In this document: positions 1 to 9,681 of the stretch, piece by piece | Numbering within the stretch: the first letter of the stretch is position 1 | Layout of the letters: each line of letters starts with the position of its first letter | DNA from: an uncultured Planctomycetia bacterium | GTDB taxonomy: Bacteria > Planctomycetota > UBA1135 > GCA-002686595 | DNA: 12,930 nucleotides | Assembly (NCBI GenBank): GCA_938003765.1 | Contig: CALKYE010000202.1 | Span: 1-12,930 of the forward strand | Reading direction: 5' to 3' | Notes under the pieces: model-generated | What the model saw: the letters and a program-made list of their open reading frames with translations, nothing else | What the model was told of the DNA's origin: nothing | Database searches by the model: none | Translations under genes and position numbers: made by a program

Positions 1-3137
<3,137 letters not shown>

Positions 3138-3174
3138 GGCGCCGCGATTGTCGAGCGCCGCGCGCGCGCCCAGG

Positions 3175-3201
3175 CTGCGCCCAACTGCGTAAATCGCGCA
3201 G
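3175..3201. repeat. Nested inverted repeats in the gap upstream of nifJ
   Basis: The 87-base gap between the sigma gene stop and the nifJ start holds CTGCGC (3175-3180) matched by GCGCAG (3196-3201), and inside it CTGCG (3185-3189) matched by CGCAG (3197-3201). The two pairings exclude each other because they share the right arm. The loop holds TAAATC, the only AT-rich patch in the gap. This could be an operator or RNA hairpin for nifJ, but stems of five or six GC pairs arise readily by chance in such GC-rich DNA. Confidence 0.25.
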
Positions 3202-3224
3202 GCCAGGCGCGCAGACGGCCGCGC

Positions 3225-3818
3225 TCAGGTGATGCGCTTGCTCAGTCGCGCGAGCGCGCGCGAGAGCTGCTTGCGCGACGCGACCTCGGTGCAGCCCAGT
3301 TGCGCCGCGACCTGCGCGTGCGTGAGGCCGCGCACGTAGACCAGGTGGATGATCTCGCGATCAGGTCCGTCCAACTCGCCGAACGCGTGCTCCAGGCGCT
3401 CGATCTCCTCGCGCAGGATCGCGTCCGAGCTGGGCGAACCGGCGAGCGACGCGGCGAGCACCGAGGCGGCCTGCGACGAGAGCTCGGAGCTCCGATCGAG
3501 CACGGCCTCGCGCCCCGAGTCGCGCTTCTCCGCCTTGTAGTAGCGCTGGCGATCGATGAGCTTGCGCAGCGCCGCCTGGTACAGCCAACTGCGGAACGCG
3601 GCCTCGCCCTGGTACTGGAAGTTGTCGATGTTCTGCAGCACTTCGCGGCAGACCGACTGCACCAGATCGGAGCTCGACTCCTTGGCGAGCACGCCCGGGC
3701 TGACGTTGCGCCGCACGTAGGTGCGCAGTCCCGGCAGGTGCCGCTCCAACAGCTCCTCGACCGCGTGCTCGTCGCCCTTGGTGGCGCGCTCGTAGAGTTG
3801 CTGGTCTTCCTTGGCCAT
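3225..3818 (-). CDS. ECF-like RNA polymerase sigma factor (sigma-70 family)
   Basis: A 197-residue sigma factor with the two-domain extracytoplasmic-function layout. Region 2 spans about residues 15-98, including SSSDLVQSVCREVLQNIDNF (48-67) and the promoter-melting segment FRSWLYQAALRKLIDRQR (75-92). A Ser/Ala-rich linker follows at about 110-132. Region 4 spans about 135-195 with a helix-turn-helix THAQVAAQLGCTEVASRKQL (166-185). I chose the ATG at 3818 because it gives the normal short N-terminus; a TTG at 3860 in the same frame would add 14 Gly/Pro/Arg-type residues that do not look like protein of this family. A weak purine run (GCGGGA) touches the start. The gene is divergent from a Ser/Thr kinase, an arrangement common for planctomycete ECF-like sigma factors, and no anti-sigma gene is visible. 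Control by the kinase is therefore inferred, not shown. Confidence 0.93.
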   Translation of the reverse strand: MAKEDQQLYERATKGDEHAVEELLERHLPGLRTYVRRNVSPGVLAKESSSDLVQSVCREVLQNIDNFQYQGEAAFRSWLYQAALRKLIDRQRYYKAEKRDSGREAVLDRSSELSSQAASVLAASLAGSPSSDAILREEIERLEHAFGELDGPDREIIHLVYVRGLTHAQVAAQLGCTEVASRKQLSRALARLSKRIT

Positions 3819-3980
3819 TCCCGCTGGCGCGTTGGGGCGACCGGTCCGCCCTGACGCCAATTGGAAATTCTAGCGCCTGGCGGAAAGCTCGGCCTCTTCT
3901 GCCGCCCCTGCTCCGCGCCGCAGCTTGACGGTTGCGGACGGCTGGGAGTGAATGGGCCTGGACTCCACGCGCGTCCCTAC
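3819..3980. promoter_or_regulatory. Divergent control region between sigma factor and kinase genes
   Basis: This 162-base region separates two divergent starts and should hold both promoters. It contains one clear AT-rich island in otherwise GC-rich DNA at 3858-3873, CAATTGGAAATTCTAG. On the minus strand the island contains TAGAAT (3872-3867), four of six matches to a -10 box and about 50 bases before the sigma start. On the plus strand it contains GGAAAT, similar to the GGAA core of ECF -35 elements, with a second GGAAAG at 3882. No good -35 hexamer pairs with the TAGAAT. An autoregulated promoter is plausible but unproven. Confidence 0.35.
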
Positions 3981-6980
3981 GTGAGCCAATCCTCCTCGAG
4001 CATCGACGACCCGATCGAAGACCTCGTCGCACAGTGCCTCGAGGGCGACGCGAAGGCCAATGCGGCGGCGCTCGAGCACGCGTGCGCGCAGCATCCCGAG
4101 CACGCCGACGAGCTGCGTCGGCGCGTGGCGGCGCTGGCGCGCTTGGGTATCACCGCGCCTTCCGCGCAGAGCGACTTTCCCGATCGACTGGGCGAGTTCA
4201 CTCTGCTCGAGCGGCTGGGCGGCGGCGGGATGGGCGTCGTGTTCCGCGCTCGGCAGGAGGCGCTCGGCCGCGACGTCGCCGTGAAGGTGATTCGTCCCGA
4301 GCACCTGTTCTTCGAGCGCGCCAAGGAGCGCTTCCGACGCGAGACCGAGGCGGTCGCGCGACTGGCTCATCCCGGCATCGTTCCGATCTACACCGTCGGC
4401 GAAGAGCAGGGCGCGCCCTACTTCGCGATGGAGCTCGTGCAGGGCTGCACGCTGGCCGAACTGCTCGCGGAGTTGCAAGGACGCGCGCCCGAACGGCTGC
4501 TCGGCGAGGACGCCGCGCGCGTGTTGGAGCAACGGGCGCGCGAGCGCGGGCACGAGCTACCGCGGCGCGACGCGCTGCAAGGTCCGTGGATTCAGGTCTG
4601 CCTGCACTGGACCGTGCAGATCGCGCAGGCCCTCGCCCACGCGCACGAACGCGGCGTGCTGCACCGCGACGTGAAGCCCTCGAACATCGTCATCGGGCTC
4701 GACGGCGCCGCGCGGCTGATCGACTTCGGCCTGGCGACGCAGTCCGAGAACGATGGAGCGCGACTGACGGCGAGCGGCGCGACGCTCGGCTCGCTGCTCT
4801 ACATGTCCCCCGAGCAGCTCCGGGGCGAGTCGCGCTCCGCGAGCCCGCGCAGTGACGTGTACGCGCTCGGCGTGACGCTGTACGAGCTGCTCTCGCTCCA
4901 GGCGCCGTTCCGCGACACCAGTTTCATCGACTTGCGCGAGGCGATCCTCGTCGGCCGCGTCGACGCGCTGCGCGCGCGCAATCGAGCGGTGTCGCGCGAC
5001 CTCGAGACGGTCTGCTCCAAGGCGATGGAGAGCGCGCCGGCGCGGCGCTACGCCTCGGCGGAAGCGTTCGCGCGCGACCTCAACCACGTTCTCGAGCTGC
5101 GCCCGATCGAGGCGCGGCCGCCGAGCACCGCGCTCAAAGTGCTGCGCTGGGGGCAGCGCAATCGCGCCGCGAGCGTGGCCCTGGGGCTCGGCTTCTCGAT
5201 GGCCGTCGGCATCCCTTCGGCGCTGCTGTGGCAGGAGCGTGCGTACGCCGATCAGATCCGCAGCGCGCTCGACCAGGCCGTCGCCGCGCGAAGCGAGGCC
5301 GAGCGCCAGCGGGGCGTGGCGCAGGAGGCCGAACGCAGCGCGCAGACGGAGCGGGACCGCGCGCTGAACGCCGAGTCGGAAGCCTCCGTGCAGCGCGATT
5401 CCGCCCAGCGCGCCGCGACCAAGGCCACCAAGGTCTCCGAGCTCCTCATCGAGATCATGACCTCGGCCGGCCCCGCGATCGCCCAAGGTCGCGAGCTCAC
5501 CGCGCGCGAGCTGCTCGACGTCGGACTGGAGCGGGTCGAGCGCGAGCTGGCGAGCGAACCCGACGTCCTCGCGGAGCTGCTCGACGCCATCGGCTCGTGC
5601 TACTCGTCGCTGTCGCAGTACGAACCGGCCGAGGCGGCGCTGAACAAGGCGCTCGAGCTGCGGCGCACGCTCTACGGCGAACGCAGCTTGCAGGTGGCCG
5701 ACTCCTACTTCGGGCTCGCGCACGTGTGGCGTTCCATCGGCGACCTGCGCGCGCTCGAGACGGCGCAGAAGGCGCTCGCGCTGCAGGCCGAGCTCGCTCC
5801 GGACGACACACAGCGCAACATCGAGTACCTGATGTGCATCGCGGCGTGCGTGGTCGCCGACGCCGACCAGCCGCTCGCGCTGGCGAGCGTCGAGCAGGCG
5901 CGTGCGCTGCTCGAACGCTTGCCCGGCGCGTCGCCGGAGCTCACGCGCAACGTGCTCTCGAACCACGCCAACGTGCTCTACCGCGTGAAGCGCTACGCCG
6001 ACGCCGTGCGCGTCGCGGACGAGTCGCTGGCGGTCGAGCGCAACCTCGGTTGGAAGCCTCACCCGGGCCTTGTGGCGGCGTTGAACGCCAAAGCGCTCTC
6101 CCTCAAGCACCTGGGCCAGCTCGGCGAGGCTCTGAGCGTCTACGACGAGCTGATCGACATCGCGCAGGTGCTGCACGGCCAGCTCAGCGACAAGACGGCG
6201 ACGTTCCAGCTCAACAAGTCCGCGCTGCTCGAGGACCTCGACCGCGACGACGAAGCCCTCGCGCTGCTCGAGCTCTCGCGCTCGGTGTTCGACCAGATCG
6301 CGCCGCCCTCGCATCCGCAGCGCATCACGGTCTACGGCAACCTCGGCGGACTGTGCGCGCGCATGCGGCGCTGGGAACAGGCGCGCGAGGCTCTGGTCGC
6401 CGTGCGACCGCAGATGATCGAGCGCTTCGGCAAGAACCATCCCAGGACGGCGCTGGCCGAGCACTACCTGGGGCTGAGCTACGAGGGCCTGGGCGCCCGC
6501 GAGGAGTCCCTCGAAGCGCTCGAGAGCGCGTACGCGTCGACGCTCGGCAACTACGGAGAGAAGGACTCGCGGACCGCGCGTATCGGCGCGTCGCTGGCGC
6601 TCGCGTTGGTTCGCGTCGGCCGGGACCATGAGCGTGCGATGGAACTCGCGCAGCAGGCGCTGAACGTTTCGCGCGACAAGGGCGCCTACGTGACGGTGTC
6701 GGCCACGGCGTCCCTCGCGGCGGCGCGCGTCGCGTTGCACTCGGGCGCGATCGAGGACGCCCGCAAGTTGCTGCACGAGTGTGTCGTCGCCGCGCGCGCG
6801 GCGCGGCCCGACCACTGGAGCGGGCTCGCCGCGCAGATCGAGTTCGCGCTGCTCGACCGGGACGCTCCGGTCGAGCGTCTCCAACGCGCCGAGGAGGCCC
6901 TCGCCGCGCTCGCCGCCGCGGTTGGCGGGTCTCACGCCGAATGCGGTTACTCGCGCGAGCGCATCGACGCGTCACGCTGA
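3981..6980 (+). CDS. Membrane-anchored Ser/Thr protein kinase with C-terminal TPR region
   Basis: A 999-residue Hanks-type kinase that should phosphorylate Ser/Thr on partner proteins. The kinase domain (about 73-380) has the glycine loop LGGGGMGVV, catalytic Lys102 in VAVKVI, HRDVKPSN starting at His228 with catalytic Asp230, DFG at 248-250 and SPEQ at 276-279, so it looks active. An insert of roughly 45 charged residues lies between ELLAELQG and the helix before HRD. One membrane segment follows at about 396-416, then a Glu/Ala/Arg-rich coiled coil (about 425-495) and then TPR-like helical repeats to near the C-terminus, for example around YEPAEAALNKALELRR and RYADAVRVADESLAVE. The TPR part would face the opposite side of the membrane from the kinase. 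The start is uncertain: GTG 3981 gives a family-like N-terminus (SQSSSSIDDPIEDLVAQCLE), while GTG 3948 and TTG 3861 add Gly/Pro/Cys-rich residues. No PASTA repeats are present. It is divergent from the sigma gene. Confidence 0.93.
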   Translation: MSQSSSSIDDPIEDLVAQCLEGDAKANAAALEHACAQHPEHADELRRRVAALARLGITAPSAQSDFPDRLGEFTLLERLGGGGMGVVFRARQEALGRDVAVKVIRPEHLFFERAKERFRRETEAVARLAHPGIVPIYTVGEEQGAPYFAMELVQGCTLAELLAELQGRAPERLLGEDAARVLEQRARERGHELPRRDALQGPWIQVCLHWTVQIAQALAHAHERGVLHRDVKPSNIVIGLDGAARLIDFGLATQSENDGARLTASGATLGSLLYMSPEQLRGESRSASPRSDVYALGVTLYELLSLQAPFRDTSFIDLREAILVGRVDALRARNRAVSRDLETVCSKAMESAPARRYASAEAFARDLNHVLELRPIEARPPSTALKVLRWGQRNRAASVALGLGFSMAVGIPSALLWQERAYADQIRSALDQAVAARSEAERQRGVAQEAERSAQTERDRALNAESEASVQRDSAQRAATKATKVSELLIEIMTSAGPAIAQGRELTARELLDVGLERVERELASEPDVLAELLDAIGSCYSSLSQYEPAEAALNKALELRRTLYGERSLQVADSYFGLAHVWRSIGDLRALETAQKALALQAELAPDDTQRNIEYLMCIAACVVADADQPLALASVEQARALLERLPGASPELTRNVLSNHANVLYRVKRYADAVRVADESLAVERNLGWKPHPGLVAALNAKALSLKHLGQLGEALSVYDELIDIAQVLHGQLSDKTATFQLNKSALLEDLDRDDEALALLELSRSVFDQIAPPSHPQRITVYGNLGGLCARMRRWEQAREALVAVRPQMIERFGKNHPRTALAEHYLGLSYEGLGAREESLEALESAYASTLGNYGEKDSRTARIGASLALALVRVGRDHERAMELAQQALNVSRDKGAYVTVSATASLAAARVALHSGAIEDARKLLHECVVAARAARPDHWSGLAAQIEFALLDRDAPVERLQRAEEALAALAAAVGGSHAECGYSRERIDASR

Positions 6981-7012
6981 AGTCGCGCGCTCGCGTTACG
7001 CTGCTGCGTGAG

Positions 7013-7303
7013 ATGACCACGGATTCCAACCCGATCGACCGCAATCTGGGCGAGCAGCCGCTCGCCGCGATCCTCCAGCGCCGACAGCTCTCGCCCACGG
7101 ATCTCGTGCGCGCGTCGCAGGCGCAGCTCACGCACAAGATGGTCGCGCGCGCGGTCAAGGGGCGGCGCCTGACGGCGAACTCGATGAAGAAGGTGCTCGC
7201 GGCGCTCAACGCGGCCGCGGGCGCGAACTACACGACCAAGGACCTGTTCAACTACGCGCCCGTCGAGGTCGCGGGCGCGTCCGAGGACGGCGACGAGAGC
7301 TGA
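7013..7303 (+). CDS. Small conserved-looking protein with possible helix-turn-helix
   Basis: A 96-residue protein that I do not recognise by name. It begins 32 bases after the kinase stop on the same strand, so the two are probably cotranscribed. Residues 17-35 (LAAILQRRQLSPTDLVRAS), 38-54 (QLTHKMVARAVKGRRLT) and 56-70 (NSMKKVLAALNAAAG) suggest three or four helices, with the second and third resembling the recognition portion of a Cro/XRE-like fold; the basic KGRR turn would suit DNA binding. NYTTKDLFNY follows, then an acidic tail GASEDGDES. The ATG at 7013 is preferred because upstream codons overlap the kinase gene in another frame and read as low-complexity Arg/Ala. No strong Shine-Dalgarno is seen. 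Function as a DNA-binding regulator or kinase substrate is inference only. Confidence 0.75.
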   Translation: MTTDSNPIDRNLGEQPLAAILQRRQLSPTDLVRASQAQLTHKMVARAVKGRRLTANSMKKVLAALNAAAGANYTTKDLFNYAPVEVAGASEDGDES

Positions 7304-7350
7304 GGCGCTGAGCGCGCGGCGGTGAGCTGCGCGCGACTTGCGCTGCGATT

Positions 7351-7400
7351 CGCCTCGCGACACTCGTCCGACCGCGAGGCGCGACGCGTGCGAGCGTCGC
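7351..7400. terminator. Two adjacent GC hairpins between convergent genes, candidate bidirectional terminator
   Basis: CGCCTCGCG (7351-7359) is perfectly complemented by CGCGAGGCG (7373-7381) across a 13-base loop. Immediately after, GCGACGC (7381-7387) is complemented by GCGTCGC (7394-7400) across a 6-base loop, the two stems sharing base 7381. They lie in the 103-base gap between the stops of the small protein gene and the second TPM gene, where a two-way terminator is expected. No T-run follows on either strand, so classical intrinsic termination is not assured. Confidence 0.45.
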
Positions 7401-7406
7401 TCTCGG

Positions 7407-8192
7407 TCAGCGCGCGCGTACGACCACGCGGTCGGGCAGCTCATTGCGCCCGCCGTCGCGGTGGGGGAAGTGCTCGGCGAGCACGCCGCCCGCGAGCGCG
7501 ATCCCGTCGACCAGGCCCGCGCGCAACGAGCCTCGTCGGATTCCGGCGAGCACCGCGGCGTCGACGGCCTTCCAGTGCTCGGCGCCGACGCGTTGGTCGA
7601 TGCCGCTGTCGCCGAGCACGATCACGCGACGCTCGAACAAGCTGACGAAGATCAGCACGCCGCTGCGCTCCTCGGTGCGGTGCAGCTCGAGCGTGGCGAA
7701 CTCCTGAACCGCTTGCTCCGCCGCGACGTGCGTGGCGCGCGCTTGGCTCACGAACAGTCGCGCGAAGGCCGGCAGGGACCGGCACAGCGCCCAACCGATC
7801 AGCGCGAGCGCGGCCTGCGCGAGCAGCACCCAGTGCGGCGCGTCCCACGGCAAGTGCGCGGCGAGCAGCGTGACTCCGCCGAAGCCGAACGCGAGCGCCG
7901 CCGCGAGCCCGGCGTGCGGATGATCGTCCGAGCGCTCGACGACGACGGGCACGATCTCGCCGACGGTGCGGCGCTCAGCGTCGCGGATCGCTTCGTGGAC
8001 GGCTTCGAGGTCCGCCGGCGAGAGCACGCCGACGGCGCGATAGAGGCGACTCTGCGCAGCGGCGCGCACGACGAGTGCGAGAACGGCGAGCGCGCCGATC
8101 CACGGCGCCGCGCTCGCGGCTTGCTCGAGCCAAGCGTTCTCCTGCGGGTGCTCCGCGGCCCAGTCGGTGGCCTGTGAGAGGAGCGCGAGCAT
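7407..8192 (-). CDS. TPM domain membrane protein (COG3762 type)
   Basis: A 261-residue protein and the last gene of the lemA-TPM-TPM operon. It has a probable membrane segment at about 29-43, the first part of a TPM (TLP18.3/Psb32/MOLO-1) domain with DAERRTVGEIVPVVVERSDD (71-90), two more membrane segments at about 95-113 and 120-137, then the rest of the domain, including SGVLIFVSLFERRVIVLGD (177-195), GAEHWKAVDAAVL and ELAEHFP-like GVLAEHFPHRDG near the C-terminus. The membrane hairpin interrupting the TPM fold is typical of this group. The ATG shares one base with the stop of the upstream TPM gene (TGATG), indicating translational coupling. Biochemical role is not established; some TPM proteins are reported as phosphatases or photosystem-repair factors, but that cannot be transferred here. 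Confidence 0.88.
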   Translation of the reverse strand: MLALLSQATDWAAEHPQENAWLEQAASAAPWIGALAVLALVVRAAAQSRLYRAVGVLSPADLEAVHEAIRDAERRTVGEIVPVVVERSDDHPHAGLAAALAFGFGGVTLLAAHLPWDAPHWVLLAQAALALIGWALCRSLPAFARLFVSQARATHVAAEQAVQEFATLELHRTEERSGVLIFVSLFERRVIVLGDSGIDQRVGAEHWKAVDAAVLAGIRRGSLRAGLVDGIALAGGVLAEHFPHRDGGRNELPDRVVVRAR

Positions 8193-8944
8193 CACCAGCC
8201 CCCCGAGGCGCCGCCGCCGCTGAAGCCGCCGCCGCCGCCGAATCCGCCGAAGCCTCCGCCCCCGAATCCGCCGCCGCGACCGCCGTGGTGGCCTTGGCTC
8301 ATCAGGATCCAAGGCAAGGCAGACGAGCCGCCGATGCGCCGTCGATTTCCCACGGCTCGCGCCAGAACGAACACGACCAGCGCGAAGAACAGCAGAGGCA
8401 CGAGCGCGAACTGCGGCGGCGGCTTTCCCCGCGTGGGCAAGGGCTCGCCCGACAGCACCGAGCCGATCGCCGCCACTCCGTCGCGCAGTCCGCCGTAGTA
8501 GTCGCCGCGCTTGAAGCGCGGAGTGATCACCTCGCGAATGATGCGGCCGGCCTTCGCGTCGGTGAGCTCGCCTTCGAGCCCCGAGCCGACCTCGATGCGC
8601 AGCTTGCGCTCGGTGACCGCGACAGCGAGCACCACGCCGTTGTTCTTGCCCTCGGCGCCGACCTTCCACTCGCGGCCGGCCGCCAGCGCCACGCGCTCGA
8701 TCGGCTGACCGCCGAGATCGCGCAGCACGAGCACGGCGACCTCGTTCGAGCTGGCCTTGTGCAGCGCCTCGAGCTGGCTCTCGAGCGCGCGCTCCTGCTC
8801 GGGCTTCAGCACGCCCGCGCGGTCGGTGACCCAGCCGTCGTGCTTCGGCGGCGCCACGTCCTGCGCGAGCGCCGCGGGCGCGAACAGCGCGCAGATCAAC
8901 GCCGCAGCGAGCGCGGCGAGCCAGACGCGCAGCCCCGCGCTCAT
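8192..8944 (-). CDS. Secreted TPM domain protein with Gly-rich tail (YgcG/COG1512 type)
   Basis: A 250-residue envelope protein. It has a signal peptide (1-27, ending APAALA before Gln28), a TPM domain at about 36-170 that begins GWVTDRAGVLKPEQERALES and includes SSNEVAVLVLRDLGGQ and NNGVVLAVAVTERKLRIEVG, a membrane segment at about 186-204 and a C-terminal tail made almost wholly of Gly, Phe and Ser ending GGFSGGGASGGW. This order is the standard one for the family. The ATG at 8944 is chosen over an in-frame TTG at 8965, which would overlap the lemA end; AGTGAG lies about seven bases upstream of the ATG as a weak ribosome-binding site. The gene starts seven bases after the lemA stop and overlaps the next TPM gene by one base, so the three form one transcript. 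The TPM domain probably sits outside the cytoplasmic membrane. Confidence 0.93.
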   Translation of the reverse strand: MSAGLRVWLAALAAALICALFAPAALAQDVAPPKHDGWVTDRAGVLKPEQERALESQLEALHKASSNEVAVLVLRDLGGQPIERVALAAGREWKVGAEGKNNGVVLAVAVTERKLRIEVGSGLEGELTDAKAGRIIREVITPRFKRGDYYGGLRDGVAAIGSVLSGEPLPTRGKPPPQFALVPLLFFALVVFVLARAVGNRRRIGGSSALPWILMSQGHHGGRGGGFGGGGFGGFGGGGGFSGGGASGGW

Positions 8945-8951
8945 CGCGCGC

Positions 8952-9605
8952 TCACTTCGCCCCAAAATCGACCTTCGGCACGACCTGCTCTTCGGCGGGA
9001 GTCGTGAACTGCGGCAGCGGCGTGAAGTTGAACGGGCCCGCGATCAGGTTCTTGGGGAACGAGCGCACGGCCTTGTTGTAGCTCGCGACTGCTCGCGTGT
9101 AGTCCTCGCGCGCGACGCCGATGCGGTTCTCGGTGCCTTCGAGCTGATCCTGCAGCATGCGGAAGTTCTCCGTCGCCTTGAGCTGCGGGTACTGCTCCGC
9201 GACGACCAGCAGCCGCGAGAGCGCGCCACCGAGCTGCGTCTGGGCCTGGAGGAACGCGTCGAGCTGCGCCTGATCGGTCGGCAGTTCCGCCGGCAGTTGC
9301 ACGCGTCCGACCGAGGCGCGCGCCTCGGTCACTTGCTGGATCGTCGTCTGCTCGAAGTTCGCAGCGCCCTTCACCGTCTCCACCAGGTTCGGCACGAGCT
9401 CGTACCGGCGCTTGTACTGGTTCTCGACCTGCGCCCACTTCTGCCGCGCGTCTTCCTGCGTGCCGACGAGCGAGTTGTAGCCGCCCACCAGCACCATCAC
9501 GAGACCGAGCAAGAGTGCTCCGGCGCCGACGAGCGCGACCAGGCAGCCCTTGCCGAGGGCGCCGCTGCGGGAGGAGAAACGACGAGGCAGAGCGAGTGTT
9601 TTCAT
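8952..9605 (-). CDS. lemA: LemA family membrane protein
   Basis: A 217-residue LemA protein, first gene of the lemA-TPM-TPM operon. A basic N-terminus is followed by one membrane segment (about 21-41), then the conserved start of the LemA helical domain: YNSLVGTQEDARQKWAQVEN at 43-62 and YKRRYELVPNLVETVKG at 64-80. Further family landmarks are LSRLLVVAEQYPQLKATENF, QDQLEGTENRIGVAREDY and YNKAVRSFPKNLIAGPF. The domain is expected to be an elongated helical bundle next to the membrane. ATG 9605 is preferred; GTG 9617 in frame would add only four residues. No Shine-Dalgarno is visible; GGCCGGCC lies directly upstream. LemA has no settled biochemical function, and the family is often encoded beside TPM proteins, as here. 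Confidence 0.95.
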   Translation of the reverse strand: MKTLALPRRFSSRSGALGKGCLVALVGAGALLLGLVMVLVGGYNSLVGTQEDARQKWAQVENQYKRRYELVPNLVETVKGAANFEQTTIQQVTEARASVGRVQLPAELPTDQAQLDAFLQAQTQLGGALSRLLVVAEQYPQLKATENFRMLQDQLEGTENRIGVAREDYTRAVASYNKAVRSFPKNLIAGPFNFTPLPQFTTPAEEQVVPKVDFGAK

Positions 9606-9656
9606 GGCCGGCCGCACTCTACAGCAACGCGCGAGCGTCGTTAGCCGCGCAACTAG

Positions 9657-9681
9657 GTAGCGCGCCAGCGCGACGCGCTAC
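9657..9681 (-). terminator. Hairpin over the stop codon of the S41 peptidase gene
   Basis: GTAGCGCG (9657-9664) is perfectly complemented by CGCGCTAC (9674-9681) across a 9-base loop. The right arm includes the TAG stop of the peptidase gene read on the minus strand. No T-run follows, so it may end or stabilise the peptidase transcript rather than act as a classical terminator. It lies in the 72-base gap before lemA, and would partly separate the two minus-strand units. Confidence 0.35.

Noticed and set aside
3819..3980. Extended TTG starts at 3860 (sigma) and 3861 (kinase) that abut over CAATTG
   Set aside because: The two maximal frames meet at a palindrome by coincidence; the added residues are Gly/Pro/Arg/Cys-rich and unlike either family, and would leave no room for promoters.
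4557..6935. A 792-codon open frame on the minus strand opposite the kinase
   Set aside because: Arg/Glu/Ala-rich shadow of the kinase codons with no domain motif; the plus strand has complete kinase motifs.
7304..7406. A further small gene in the convergent gap
   Set aside because: Available frames are short, Arg-rich and start-poor, and the space is occupied by paired inverted repeats.
8195..8280. Tandem GCC/CCG repeat tract as a microsatellite or structural DNA repeat
   Set aside because: It encodes the Gly-Phe-Ser tail normal for this TPM protein family, so protein composition explains it.
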